NCBI RefSeq assembly: GCF_000716435.1
Contig: NZ_JNWO01000003.1
Location: forward strand, 310,001-374,000
Source: Streptomyces xylophagus
GTDB taxonomy: Bacteria > Actinomycetota > Actinomycetes > Streptomycetales > Streptomycetaceae
DNA length: 64,000 nt
Direction of reading: 5' to 3'
The position numbers were made by a program, and so were the translations under genes. The notes below the pieces were generated by a model. That model was not told where the DNA came from and did not search any database. It worked only from the letters and a program-made list of their open reading frames with translations. Below are positions 26,719 to 35,389 of the stretch, piece after piece (the first letter of the stretch is position 1; every line of letters starts with the position of its first letter).

Positions 26719-27102
26719 TCATGTCTCTTCGAAGCACAGGCAGAAGGGATGTCCGGCGGGGTCGAACAGCACCCGGACGTTCTCCTGCGGCTGGACGTCC
26801 GCCACGGTGGCGCCCAGGGCGATCGCCTCGGCGACCGCCGAGTCCAGATCGCCGACCTGGAAGTCGAAGTGCATCATGGGGCGCTGTTCCCCGTCGATCG
26901 GAGGCCAGACGGGAGCCTGATAGCCGTCCGCCTGCTGGAACACGAAGAACGGTCCTTGCGGGGAGGCGGCGACGATGGCCGTTCCCGGCTCTTCGTGTCC
27001 GATGTTCCAGCCAAGGAGTTCGGCGTAGAACGTCGCCAAGCCGCTGGGGTCCGGTGCCTCGATCGTCGTTCCCCACCACATGCCACCGGTTCGAGATCTC
27101 AT
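26719..27102 (-). CDS. VOC-family (glyoxalase/bleomycin-resistance fold) protein
   Basis: 127 residues, a single VOC unit pair: GMWWGTTIEAPDPSGLATFY ... LLGW in the first half, MMHFDFQVGDLDSAVAEAIALGA and VLFDPAGHPFCL in the second. These are the usual metal-site and fold motifs, but the reaction cannot be told. ATG 27081 (MWWGTTI) is an alternative start. It is not obviously tied to the adjacent lipid cassette. Confidence 0.85.
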   Translation of the reverse strand: MRSRTGGMWWGTTIEAPDPSGLATFYAELLGWNIGHEEPGTAIVAASPQGPFFVFQQADGYQAPVWPPIDGEQRPMMHFDFQVGDLDSAVAEAIALGATVADVQPQENVRVLFDPAGHPFCLCFEET

Positions 27103-27424
27103 TCCGACAGCCTGCCCTCGTCAGCGTGTTCTTGTCCTGGCTCGATGACCGTCCCGGGGCCACGGAACGGTAGGCGGCGGCCACCTCGCGCTCGACGAGG
27201 ACGCCGCTCTCCCGCCTGGCACGCCCGTGCGCGTCCGAGCCCGTGACCTTCACCGCTGCAAGGTCGATACTTTCCACAGGGGTACTCCGCCGGCACCCGC
27301 TTCCGACCACGACCGACCGCCACCGACCGCTCAGGACCACCGAGACCGACAACTGACGTAACCCACTCCGAGCAGCAAAGACACAGGCCACAGGCTCATC
27401 TGCCAGTCTCGCCAGGAGGTACCC
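27103..27424. other. Intergenic region between VOC gene and dhaK
   Basis: 322 bp divergent region. No convincing gene. A short reverse frame from GTG 27277 has good codon bias for about 45 codons, then runs out of frame over the VOC gene, so it may be a decayed remnant. The dhaK ribosome site AGGAGGTACCC ends at 27424. Confidence 0.5.
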
Positions 27425-28417
27425 ATGAAGATGCTCATCAACGTCGCGGAGACCGTCGTCACGGACGCGCTGCGAGGCATGGCGGCCGCCCACCCCGAGT
27501 TGACCGTGGACGTGGAGAACCGAGTGATCGTACGGCGGGACGCTCCCGTGGCCGGGCAGGTGGCGCTGATTTCCGGTGGGGGGTCGGGGCACGAGCCGTT
27601 GCACGGCGGATTCGTGGGACCGGGGATGCTGACCGCGGCCTGTCCCGGTGAGGTGTTCACGTCGCCGGTGCCCGATCAGATGGTGCGGGCCGCGGCTGCC
27701 GTGGACAGCGGGGCCGGGGTGCTGTTCATCGTGAAGAACTACACGGGGGACGTGCTCAACTTCGACATGGCGGCCGAGCTCGCCGAGGACGAGGGCATCC
27801 AGACCGCCAAGGTGCTGGTCAATGACGATGTCGCCGTCACCGACAGCCTCTATACCGCCGGGCGTCGCGGAACCGGCGCCACGCTGTTCGTCGAGAAGAT
27901 CGCCGGTGCCGCCGCGGCGGAGGGGCAGCCGCTGGACCGGGTGGCGACCATCGCCCGGCAGGTCAACGAGAACTCCCGCAGCTTCGGCGTCGCGCTCAGC
28001 GCCTGCACCACCCCGGCCAAGGGCAGCCCCACCTTCGATCTGCCGCCGGGCGAGCTGGAGTTGGGCGTCGGTATCCACGGCGAGCCGGGCCGGGAGCGGC
28101 GGGCGATGATGACCTCCGGTGAGATCGCCGACTTCGCCGTCCACGCGATCCTGGAGGACATGACGCCGCGCAATCCGGTCCTGGTCCTGGTGAACGGCAT
28201 GGGCGCGACCCCGCTCCTGGAGCTGTACGGCTTCAACGCCGAGGTGCACCGGGTGCTCGCCGAGCGCGGGGTGGCCGTCGCCCGCACACTGGTCGGCAAC
28301 TACGTCACGTCCCTCGACATGGCGGGTGCCTCGGTCACCCTGTGCCAGATCGACGAGGAGCTGCTGCGGCTGTGGGACGCGCCGGTGAGGACGCCGGGAC
28401 TGCGCTGGGGCATGTGA
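27425..28417 (+). CDS. dhaK: Dihydroxyacetone kinase, substrate-binding subunit DhaK
   Basis: 330 residues, full length for DhaK. MKMLINVAETVVTDAL opens the protein; SGGGSGHEPLHGGFVG is the dihydroxyacetone-binding loop, KNYTGDVLNFDMAAE and VLVNDDVAV are conserved, and the His in GVGIHGEPG binds substrate covalently. It works with DhaL and the phosphotransfer protein DhaM, both downstream, to phosphorylate dihydroxyacetone at the expense of PEP. A strong AGGAGG precedes the start. Confidence 0.97.
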   Translation: MKMLINVAETVVTDALRGMAAAHPELTVDVENRVIVRRDAPVAGQVALISGGGSGHEPLHGGFVGPGMLTAACPGEVFTSPVPDQMVRAAAAVDSGAGVLFIVKNYTGDVLNFDMAAELAEDEGIQTAKVLVNDDVAVTDSLYTAGRRGTGATLFVEKIAGAAAAEGQPLDRVATIARQVNENSRSFGVALSACTTPAKGSPTFDLPPGELELGVGIHGEPGRERRAMMTSGEIADFAVHAILEDMTPRNPVLVLVNGMGATPLLELYGFNAEVHRVLAERGVAVARTLVGNYVTSLDMAGASVTLCQIDEELLRLWDAPVRTPGLRWGM

Positions 28418-28463
28418 CACGGCGGTACGTCCGGCCAACTCACCCACCACGCAAGGAGATCCA

Positions 28464-29072
28464 GTGCTCGACGCCGACTTCTTCCGCCGTTGGATGACGG
28501 CGACCGCCGCCTCCGTCGCCCGCGAGGCGGGACACCTCACCGACCTCGACTCCCCCATCGGCGACGCCGACCACGGCGCGAACCTGCAACGCGGGTTCAC
28601 CGCCGTGGCGGCCACCCTGGAGAAGGAGGCGCCGGACACCCCGGGCGCCGTCCTCACCCTCACCGGACGGCAGCTCATCTCCACGGTCGGCGGAGCGTCG
28701 GGACCGCTCTACGGCACGCTGCTGCGCCGTACCGGCAAGGCGCTCGGGGACGCCGCCGAGGTGAGCGAGGAGGAGTTCGCCGCCGCGCTGCGCACCGGAG
28801 TCGACGCGGTCATGACGCTCGGCGGGGCCGCGCCCGGCGACAAGACCATGATCGACGCCCTGGTACCGGCGGTCGACGCGCTCCCGGGCGGCTTCGCCGC
28901 GGCGCGGGCCGCCGCCGAGGAGGGCGCTGTGGCCACCACGCCCCTGCAGGCCCACAAGGGCAGGGCGAGCTACCTCGGGGAGCGGAGCATCGGGCACCAG
29001 GACCCGGGCGCCACTTCCTCGGCGCTGCTGATCGCCGCGCTCCAGGAAGCCGCGGAGGCGACCGGTGAGTGA
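28464..29072 (+). CDS. dhaL: Dihydroxyacetone kinase, ADP-binding subunit DhaL
   Basis: 202 residues from GTG 28464, 46 bp after dhaK with AAGGAG upstream. SPIGDADHGANLQRGFTAV carries the Asp residues that hold Mg and ADP; GGASGPLYGT and GDKTMIDALVPA are conserved. DhaL holds a permanently bound ADP that DhaM recharges. Its 3' end overlaps dhaM by 8 bp. Confidence 0.97.
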   Translation: MLDADFFRRWMTATAASVAREAGHLTDLDSPIGDADHGANLQRGFTAVAATLEKEAPDTPGAVLTLTGRQLISTVGGASGPLYGTLLRRTGKALGDAAEVSEEEFAAALRTGVDAVMTLGGAAPGDKTMIDALVPAVDALPGGFAAARAAAEEGAVATTPLQAHKGRASYLGERSIGHQDPGATSSALLIAALQEAAEATGE

Positions 29073-29484
29073 CGTGAGCGGCGACAAGCTCGTGGGGATC
29101 GTGCTGGTGTCGCACAGCGCCGAAGTCGCCGCCTCCGTGGCCGAGTTGGCGCGGGGCCTCGCGGGCGGCGGCGCGGCGGTCCCGCTCGCACCGGCCGGCG
29201 GCACCGAGGGCGGCGGGCTCGGCACCAGTTCCGAACTCATCGCCGCGGCGGCCGCGTCCGTCGACCGCGGCGCCGGGGTCGCCGTCCTCACCGATCTCGG
29301 CAGCGCCGTACTCACCGTGAAGGCCCTGCTCGCCGAGGGCGACGAACTCCCGGCCGGCACCCGCCTGGTGGACGCCCCGTTCGTCGAGGGCGCGGTGGCC
29401 GCGGTCGTCACGGCGTCGACGGGAGCGGACCTGGACGCGGTGGAGGCGGCGGCGGTGGAGGCGTACAGCTATCGGAAGGTGTGA
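29065..29484 (+). CDS. dhaM: PTS-dependent dihydroxyacetone kinase phosphotransferase subunit DhaM
   Basis: 139 residues from GTG 29065, overlapping dhaL (GTGAGTGA). EIIA-man-like domain only: GIVLVSHSAEVAASVA contains the phosphorylated His, LGTSSELI and VAVLTDLGSAVLT follow. The HPr and EI domains found in E. coli DhaM are absent, as in other short DhaM proteins, so general PTS components must supply phosphate. Confidence 0.95.
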   Translation: MSDVSGDKLVGIVLVSHSAEVAASVAELARGLAGGGAAVPLAPAGGTEGGGLGTSSELIAAAAASVDRGAGVAVLTDLGSAVLTVKALLAEGDELPAGTRLVDAPFVEGAVAAVVTASTGADLDAVEAAAVEAYSYRKV

Positions 29485-29846
29485 GGCACACGCCTGTCTG
29501 TCGGGCGGGGTGAGGCGGGGGCGTGGCGGAAGGCCTGCGGTGCAGGCGGGGGCCATGGGCCGAGCGCTTCCGGCAGAGCGCGCCCGCTGAACACCTCCGG
29601 TTGAGCCCCCCTGGCCGAGCGTGCCCGCTGCGCACCGCTCGTCGGAGCGCATCCGCTGCGAACCGCCACCTCCGCGCGCCGGCGGGTCACTCCGTCGGAC
29701 ACTGATCCGCGCACTGGCGGGTCGCGCTGCCCAACTCCGGCCGCACACCGGAGAGTCGCACCGCCCGACACGGACCCGCGCACCGGCCCCACATGCCTCG
29801 CCCGACCCTCGCCCGCGCCTCACCCACCCCGAGCACCACCCCTCCC
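29485..29846. other. Intergenic region after dhaM
   Basis: 362 bp between the convergent dhaM and TetR genes. No gene is visible. It is built of loosely repeated C/G-rich units, such as two GCCGAGCG copies and two copies of a GCGCACTGG/GCGCACCGG-like unit. No clean terminator stem was found. Confidence 0.5.
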
Positions 29847-30485
29847 CTACGACACCCCTTCCGCCGCGATCGCCAGCGCCGAACGCAGCGTCTCCGCCAC
29901 CTCGGCGTCCCCCGGCGCCGCGTCCGTCCCGGTCTCGAGCGAGCGCCAGGCGAACCGTTCGACCGCCGCGCGCAGCGCAGCGTTGAGCATCGCGGCCTGG
30001 ATCATGGGGCGCAGGTCGTCGGCTGGCAGGCCGGCGCGGTCGGCGAGGGCGCGGGCGAAGGCCGGTTCCGCCTCGGCGTAGGTCTGGAGCCAGATCGCGC
30101 GCAGGCCCGGCTCGGTGCGGGTGAGGCGGACCAGGGCGCTGCCGGTGGCGCCGTCGGGGCCGGTGGCGGCGAGGAGGCCGGCCGCGAGGCCCGGGTCGAA
30201 GAGTTCTTCGAGGGGGCGGCCAGGCGGCCACTCCCGCAGCCTCGCGGCGATCACGTCGATACCGGCCGAGAACAGCGGCCGTACGCAGTTCTCCTTGCTC
30301 GGGAAGTACCGCCACACCGTGCGTGCGGAGACGCCGACCGCCTGGCCGATCTGCTCGCCGGTGGTCGCAGCCACGCCCTGGGTGACGAACAGCTCCACCG
30401 CGGCCCGGGCGATCTCCAGCCGGATCTCGGCCTTGCGCGCCTCGGTGAGAGGCGGTCGTCCCGTGCGTCCGCTGGGTGCGGTCAT
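29847..30485 (-). CDS. TetR-family regulator
   Basis: 212 residues from ATG 30485, with GGAGGGG upstream. HTH: AEIRLEIARAAVELFVTQGV, TGEQIGQAVGVSARTVWRYFPSKE (about residues 20-65), then a helical effector domain resembling TetR C-terminal type 17 proteins. It is divergent from the SDR gene over a 143-bp region containing an inverted repeat, and probably represses that gene. Confidence 0.92.
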   Translation of the reverse strand: MTAPSGRTGRPPLTEARKAEIRLEIARAAVELFVTQGVAATTGEQIGQAVGVSARTVWRYFPSKENCVRPLFSAGIDVIAARLREWPPGRPLEELFDPGLAAGLLAATGPDGATGSALVRLTRTEPGLRAIWLQTYAEAEPAFARALADRAGLPADDLRPMIQAAMLNAALRAAVERFAWRSLETGTDAAPGDAEVAETLRSALAIAAEGVS

Positions 30486-30549
30486 CAGTTCCCCTCCGGC
30501 TGCGGTCGTGACCTCCCGGAATTCTGCACCATGGCCCCGCCGTCACTTT

Positions 30550-30566
30550 ATGTCACTCGACGACAT
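30550..30566. promoter_or_regulatory. Candidate TetR operator
   Basis: Inverted repeat ATGTC-N7-GACAT, extended imperfectly by flanking TT/AA bases, midway between the divergent TetR and SDR genes. Confidence 0.5.
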
Positions 30567-30628
30567 TAAGTCGTATGGTGAGGGGACAACGGGGCGCGGA
30601 GCCCCCGCACGACGAACAGGAGCACCTC

Positions 30629-31390
30629 ATGGCCAGTGGATTCGACGGACGCGGCGTCATCGTCACCGGAGCCGGTTCGGGCATCGGGCGCGCCGCCGCG
30701 CTGGCCTTCGCCGCGGAGGGTGCCAAGGTCGTGGTGGCCGACCTCAACGCCGACGGCGCCGAGGCGGTCGTCAAGGAGATCGCGCAGGCGGGCGGCACCG
30801 CCGTCGCCGTCACGGGCGACCTGAGCGAGCAAGCGATCGTCGACGAGGTGACCGCGACCGCCGTGGAGCGGTTCGGCGGGGTCGACGTGCTGGTGAACAA
30901 CGCCGGGATCATGGACCGCATGTCGGCGCTGGCGGACGTGGACGACGCGGAGTGGGAGCGGGTCATCCGGGTCAACCTGACCGCGCCCTTCCTGCTCACC
31001 CGCGCCGTGCTGCCGCACATGCTGGCGGCGGGCAAGGGCGTGATCGTGAACACCGCCTCCGAGGCGGGCTTCCGCGGCAGCGCGGCGGGCGCCGCGTACA
31101 CGGCCTCTAAGCACGGGGTCGTGGGCCTGACCAAGTCCCTCGCCGTCATGTACCGCAAGCAGGGCATCCGCGCGAACGCCATCGCCCCGGGCGGCACGGC
31201 GACCGGCATCACCGTGGACGCCGACCGGGCCGCCCTCGGTCCGGCGGCGCTCGGCCCGCACTTCGTCAACGTCGGTCGCCTTGCCCAGCCCGAGGAGCAG
31301 GCCGCGGCGATCCTGTTCCTCGCCTCGGACGCGGCGAGCAACATCAACGGCGCGATCCTGCCCGTCGACGACGGCTGGTCGGCGGTCTGA
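30629..31390 (+). CDS. Short-chain dehydrogenase/reductase
   Basis: 253 residues from ATG 30629 with AGGAG upstream. Classical SDR: VTGAGSGIGRAA cofactor loop, VADLNADG (Asp after beta2, favouring NAD), NNAGIM, Ser in NTASEAG, and YTASK catalytic Tyr-Lys. The C-terminal GAILPVDDGWSAV is typical. Substrate unknown. Probably controlled by the divergent TetR. Confidence 0.93.
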   Translation: MASGFDGRGVIVTGAGSGIGRAAALAFAAEGAKVVVADLNADGAEAVVKEIAQAGGTAVAVTGDLSEQAIVDEVTATAVERFGGVDVLVNNAGIMDRMSALADVDDAEWERVIRVNLTAPFLLTRAVLPHMLAAGKGVIVNTASEAGFRGSAAGAAYTASKHGVVGLTKSLAVMYRKQGIRANAIAPGGTATGITVDADRAALGPAALGPHFVNVGRLAQPEEQAAAILFLASDAASNINGAILPVDDGWSAV

Positions 31391-31424
31391 CGACCCCGCC
31401 CCGGAGGGCTCGACAGGCTGCGCC

Positions 31425-32147
31425 CTACGACTCCGGACGCTCGGCAGCACCCTGCACGAAGAGCCGCGCGAGCCGCTGCCCCGTCTCCACGGCGGCCGCG
31501 TGGTCCTCGATGGGCTTCACCCGCGAGTCCTTGAACACGATGTAGGTGACCCCGGTGTCCGTTCCGCCGCCGCGCGGATCGGCACGGATACCGAGACCCT
31601 TGGCTGTCGCGTACGACGCCTCGCCGATGATGTCGTGCGGACCGACGTCTCCTACGACGGCGTACTGCACCCGGTCCCGGTAGATCACGGCGGCCACCGA
31701 ACCGCCGCCGACGCGGTGGTCCCGGTGGTTCCAGAGGGCGCTCGCGGCGGGGACCACGATGTAGGGGAGCTGCTCGGCGTTCAGATAGCGGCCGTCGGAC
31801 TGCTGGTACGCCGTCATGGACGAGAAGAGCGGGTCGGTGCGCCCGTTGCAGCGGGCGCCGGCCTGTCCGTCGCAGTCGATGTCCATGTCGGCCTTCCAGA
31901 AGACGGCCTCCTTGGTGCCGCAGACCGGGATCGTCGCGGGCTCCCCGTCGTCGCTGCGGTACCGGCCGCGCGAGACGGGGGCGCAGTCCCGCACCTTGGC
32001 CAGCAGGTCGGCGGCGGCGACATCACCCTCACGCAGCGCCACCGGCCCCGACTGAGGCCGCGCGAAGGCGACAGGTGCGGAAGGAAGCATGGTCGGGGCG
32101 AGCAGGGCGGCGCCGGCCGCAGCCAGCGTCAGCGACTGGACACGCAC
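31425..32147 (-). CDS. Secreted GH75 chitosanase
   Basis: 240 residues from GTG 32147, chosen because GGAGAGGG precedes it and a normal signal peptide follows (VQSLTLAAAGAALLAP ... AFA). Family GH75 features: CGTKEAVFWKADMDIDCDGQ with candidate catalytic Asp residues, SMTAYQQSDG, YIVVP, VGDVGPHDIIGEASYATAKG with a candidate Glu. GH75 enzymes are endo-chitosanases acting on glucosamine polymers outside the cell. It is convergent with the SDR gene. Confidence 0.9.
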   Translation of the reverse strand: MRVQSLTLAAAGAALLAPTMLPSAPVAFARPQSGPVALREGDVAAADLLAKVRDCAPVSRGRYRSDDGEPATIPVCGTKEAVFWKADMDIDCDGQAGARCNGRTDPLFSSMTAYQQSDGRYLNAEQLPYIVVPAASALWNHRDHRVGGGSVAAVIYRDRVQYAVVGDVGPHDIIGEASYATAKGLGIRADPRGGGTDTGVTYIVFKDSRVKPIEDHAAAVETGQRLARLFVQGAAERPES

Positions 32148-32618
32148 GATAGAGGACCCTCTCCTGGGGGATCTGACGGACACTCAGCCCACCCTGGTAC
32201 CGGTCCGATCACGCGGCCACCGGTAGGGGGCCGGACGGTGCACACCCCGAACTCCCGAGAGAAGCGGAGACCCTGAGTTCGCGTCACTCCTGACGGAAGC
32301 CGAGCCCCTGTCACTCCTGACGGAAACCGCGGCTCCGAACCCGCGCCGCTCTCGACGGGGACCGGGGGCCCGAGCCTGTGTCGACCCCGGCCACCCGGCC
32401 GCCCGCGCCGGCGCGGGATCAGCGACGACAGCGGTCCGCGCCACCGGCATGAACTACCCACTCCCAGGGGCCAGTTCAGCCGTGAGAGCACCAGCATACG
32501 TAACCCTCCCGGCGGGTCGGCAACGGCGCCCCTCTTGATGCGGTCGCACCACCCGGGTCATATTGGTCCGGACCTTTTCCGTCGTGTGGTGCCCACGTAA
32601 TGCCGGGGAGGCAGAATC
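32148..32618. other. Intergenic region between chitosanase and FN3 lipoprotein
   Basis: 471 bp, divergent, with no gene that I can support. It contains the direct repeat listed separately and must hold both promoters. Confidence 0.5.
32283..32329. repeat. Direct repeat, two 20-bp units
   Basis: GTCACTCCTGACGGAAGCCG at 32283-32302 and GTCACTCCTGACGGAAACCG at 32310-32329, one mismatch, period 27 bp. It lies upstream of the chitosanase gene; an activator or repressor site is possible. Confidence 0.7.
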
Positions 32619-33614
32619 GTGCGACGCGTCCGTGCCGCCCTCGCCCTCCCCCGTACCGTCCTGACGTGCGCCGCGCTCCTGCTGCTCGCCTCCTGCGGCA
32701 CCGGCGTCGAGGAGGACGGCCACGCTCCCGGCGCCCCGGCCGGAGTCACGGCGGCGGCAGGGAGCGCGACCAGCGTGCACGTCATGTGGGACGCGGTGAC
32801 GGCGAACCCGGGCGTCGGCACCTACGAGATATATCGGGGCACCACGAAAGTGAAGGAAGTGCCGGGTTCCGAGCACATGGTGGATGTCACCAGGCTCCGG
32901 CCCGCCACCGTGTACGCCTTCACCGTGCGGGCCCGGGACACCGACGGCCGCCTGGGACCGCGCAGCCGGGAGGTCCGGGCGCGGACACCGGTCGCCGTCG
33001 CGGCGGACCACTCGGCGCCCACCCGTCCGCGCGCACCGCAGGGCAGGGCGATCGGCAGCCGGGCGGTCCAGCTGTCCTGGGGTGCCTCGACGGACGACCG
33101 GGGTGTGGTGTCGTACGACATCTATCAGGGCGGGGCGAAGATCCACAGTGTGGGCGGGGCACAGACCGCGACCGTGGTCACCGGTCTGCGGCCCCATACG
33201 CGCTACTCCTTCACCGTGCGGGCCCGTGACGCCGCCGACAACCTCTCCCCGGCGAGCACGGCCGTCCCGCTGACCACCGCGCCGGGCAGCGACGACGGGC
33301 AGGGCACCGCCCCCACGGATTTCCGCGCGACGACTCACCGGGGCGACGACGGGGCGTACTACATCGACCTGTCCTGGGTACCGCCGCGCACGGACGGGGT
33401 GGTCACGGAGTACCAGATCAACCTCGACGGACAGCCGGCCACCTCACTGATCTGGGGCGGGACCGCGCCGCGCGACCATGCGACGTACAGCTTCTACGCG
33501 GGCGGGGACGCCGGGGTCAGCCACCGGGTACGGCTCAGGGCGCGGTTGCCGGACGGTACGTGGGGCGGTTTCTCGGCGCAGCGGACGGTGACGACGGGCG
33601 CCGCCAAGCCATAG
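32619..33614 (+). CDS. Lipoprotein with three fibronectin type III-like domains
   Basis: 331 residues from GTG 32619, with GGGGAGG upstream. Lipobox LLASC (ALLLLASCGTG) marks a lipoprotein. Three FN3-like repeats follow: APAGVTAAAGSATSVHVMWD ... TYEIYRG (about 38-122), RAIGSRAVQLSWGASTDD ... SYDIYQGG (about 135-220) and FRATTHRGDDGAYYIDLSW ... EYQINLDG (about 232-328). No catalytic domain is present, so a binding or spacer function outside the membrane is likely. Confidence 0.88.
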   Translation: MRRVRAALALPRTVLTCAALLLLASCGTGVEEDGHAPGAPAGVTAAAGSATSVHVMWDAVTANPGVGTYEIYRGTTKVKEVPGSEHMVDVTRLRPATVYAFTVRARDTDGRLGPRSREVRARTPVAVAADHSAPTRPRAPQGRAIGSRAVQLSWGASTDDRGVVSYDIYQGGAKIHSVGGAQTATVVTGLRPHTRYSFTVRARDAADNLSPASTAVPLTTAPGSDDGQGTAPTDFRATTHRGDDGAYYIDLSWVPPRTDGVVTEYQINLDGQPATSLIWGGTAPRDHATYSFYAGGDAGVSHRVRLRARLPDGTWGGFSAQRTVTTGAAKP

Positions 33615-33626
33615 CTGTTCTCTAGG

Positions 33627-34586
33627 ATGAATCCCATGATCCATGGGAATTCCAATGGCTCGCCGGGGCCCGCCACACCCGCCACGCCGCTGGACCTCTC
33701 CCTCCTGCGGACGTTCCTCGCCGTGCACCGGGCCGGTTCGTTCACTGCGGCTGCGCGGCTGCTCGGGTTGTCGCAGCCGACGGTGACGACTCAAATCCGG
33801 TCGTTGGAGGAGCAGTTGGGGCGGGAGCTGTTCGAGCGGCGGTCGCGGGGTGTCGTGCCGACCTCGGTGGCGGACCAGTTGGCCGCGCAGGTCGCGGGGC
33901 CCCTGGACGCGCTGGCCGTCGTGGCGGACCGCGGCGCCCTCGGCGCGGACCAGCCGCCGGAGCCCGTGCACGTGGCGGGCCCGGCCGAGCTGCGGTGCAC
34001 CCGCGTCCTGCCCGCCCTGGCACCGCTGACCGAGGAGGGCGTACGGCTGCGGGTCAGTCCGGGGCTGACGGACGACCTCCTCGACGGGCTGCGGGGCGGC
34101 CGTTTCGACCTGGTGATCGCCACCGCCCGGCCGCGCGGGCGGACGCTGACCTGGGAGCCGTTGGCGGACGAGGAGTTCGTGCTGGTCGCCTCGCCCGCGT
34201 GGGCGGAGCGCGTCGGCACCGGGCGGGTCGCGGCCGAGGGGCCCGCCGCGCTGCACGTAGTGCCCCTGGTGTCGTACGCGGAGGATCTGCCGATCGCGCG
34301 CCGTTACTGGCGGCACGTCTTCGGTACCCGGCTCGGCGGGCAGGCCGCGATCACGGTGCCCGATCTGCGCGGGGTGCTGGCGGCGGTCGTGGCCGGTGCC
34401 GGGTTCACCGTGCTCCCCCGCTATCTGTGCCTGGACGAGCTGGCGTCCGGGGCGCTGGTGCCGCTGCTGGTCCCCGAGGACCCGCCGATCAACACGTCGT
34501 ACCTCACCCGGCGCCCCGGTGCGCCGGACAACCCGCACGTCACGCTCGTAAGGGAGCGGCTGCTGCGGGCGGCGCCCGCCTGGTGA
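33627..34586 (+). CDS. LysR-family transcriptional regulator
   Basis: 319 residues. Winged HTH LSLLRTFLAVHRAGSFTAAA, LLGLSQPTVTTQIRSLEEQL (about residues 24-70), then a type 2 periplasmic-binding-like effector domain. Start ATG 33627 is uncertain because ATG 33636 is in the same frame and a palindrome covers both. No divergent target gene lies beside it, so its regulon is not evident. Confidence 0.9.
   Translation: MNPMIHGNSNGSPGPATPATPLDLSLLRTFLAVHRAGSFTAAARLLGLSQPTVTTQIRSLEEQLGRELFERRSRGVVPTSVADQLAAQVAGPLDALAVVADRGALGADQPPEPVHVAGPAELRCTRVLPALAPLTEEGVRLRVSPGLTDDLLDGLRGGRFDLVIATARPRGRTLTWEPLADEEFVLVASPAWAERVGTGRVAAEGPAALHVVPLVSYAEDLPIARRYWRHVFGTRLGGQAAITVPDLRGVLAAVVAGAGFTVLPRYLCLDELASGALVPLLVPEDPPINTSYLTRRPGAPDNPHVTLVRERLLRAAPAW
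33632..33648. promoter_or_regulatory. Palindrome at the LysR start
   Basis: TCCCATG-ATC-CATGGGA, 7-bp arms, 17 bp in all, directly over the first codons of the LysR gene. Possible autoregulatory operator. Confidence 0.4.
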
Positions 34587-34772
34587 GCACGCGCGCGACC
34601 CTGACGGCGCCTCATCCCTGAGCCGGACGAAGGAATCCGTCACCTGCCCGGTCGCCGTCCGCATGCGGGACGGGCCGGGGGCGCGTTGGCTTCCTTGGAG
34701 GCAGCACGGCCGTTTCCCGATCCCGGCGGCGCAAGGGATGTTCCGCCAACCGTGCCGCCGGAGGGCAGTCCC

Positions 34773-35312
34773 ATGCGCACTTTTCAGCTACTACTCCGCT
34801 CCGGCCTGACCGTGACAGCCGCCGTCGCTCTTCCGCTCGCCCTGACCGCCGGAACCGCCGGTGCGGCTTCGGGGATCTCCGTGAGCACGACCGGGACCAC
34901 GGTCTCGGTCACGACCAGCGCGTGCTCCCAGAACCGCACCACCGGCGTCTGGGGCACCGGTTCCCTGCTCACCAGCAGCCAGGGAAGCTTCGCCGAGGGC
35001 CGCAAGGCCACCCTGGCGGGGACCACCGTCAGCCAGTCCACCGCCTGGACCAACGTCACTCCGGGCACCTACACCGTCATCGTCATGTGCCAGAACGTCA
35101 GCACACCCGCGGGCACCCAGTCCGTGATCGTGTCCAGCACCACTACCCCCACCGTCACGGCCTCGCCCTCGCGCGGCGTCATGGGCGGCCTCGGCGGGGC
35201 CACCAAGGACTACGGCCCTCTCACCCTGGCGGCCGGCGGCGGCCTGGTGGGAGTCGGCGTCATCGCGACGGCCTGGTTCCTGCGCAGACGCGCGAAGCCG
35301 TACCGCCTCTGA
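34773..35312 (+). CDS. Exported protein with C-terminal membrane anchor
   Basis: 179 residues from ATG 34773, with GGAGGGC upstream. Signal peptide (LLLRSGLTVTAAVALPLALT ... AGA), then a Ser/Thr-rich beta-type domain with two cysteines (SACSQN and VMCQN, likely a disulfide), then a hydrophobic segment (LTLAAGGGLVGVGVIATAWF) ending in RRRAKPYRL. The layout resembles sortase substrates but no LPxTG/LAxTG motif is clear. Function unknown. Confidence 0.82.
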   Translation: MRTFQLLLRSGLTVTAAVALPLALTAGTAGAASGISVSTTGTTVSVTTSACSQNRTTGVWGTGSLLTSSQGSFAEGRKATLAGTTVSQSTAWTNVTPGTYTVIVMCQNVSTPAGTQSVIVSSTTTPTVTASPSRGVMGGLGGATKDYGPLTLAAGGGLVGVGVIATAWFLRRRAKPYRL

Positions 35313-35326
35313 TCGTCCAGAACCAT

Positions 35327-35356
35327 GAGGGGCCGCCCAGCCCGGGACGGCCCCTC
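35327..35356. terminator. Bidirectional terminator
   Basis: 9-bp stem GAGGGGCCG (35327-35335) with CGGCCCCTC (35348-35356), 12-base loop, between the convergent exported-protein and PadR genes. Confidence 0.75.
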
Positions 35357-35389
35357 ACTCATGTCCTACGGCTCACTCATGCCCTACGG
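35354..35389. repeat. Tandem 18-bp duplication at the PadR 3' end
   Basis: CTCACTCATGTCCTACGG (35354-35371) and CTCACTCATGCCCTACGG (35372-35389), one mismatch. The second unit contains the PadR stop codon, so a small duplication probably doubled the gene end. Confidence 0.7.

Noticed and set aside
26705..28684. Reverse open frame running through the VOC gene and dhaK
   Set aside because: Overlaps two well-supported genes; only the short stretch after GTG 27277 has gene-like codons, too little to call a gene.
30629..31390. SDR as the missing CmrA-type mycolate reductase
   Set aside because: It is a classical 253-residue SDR about 4 kb away on the other strand, paired with its own TetR; nothing ties it to the lipid cassette.
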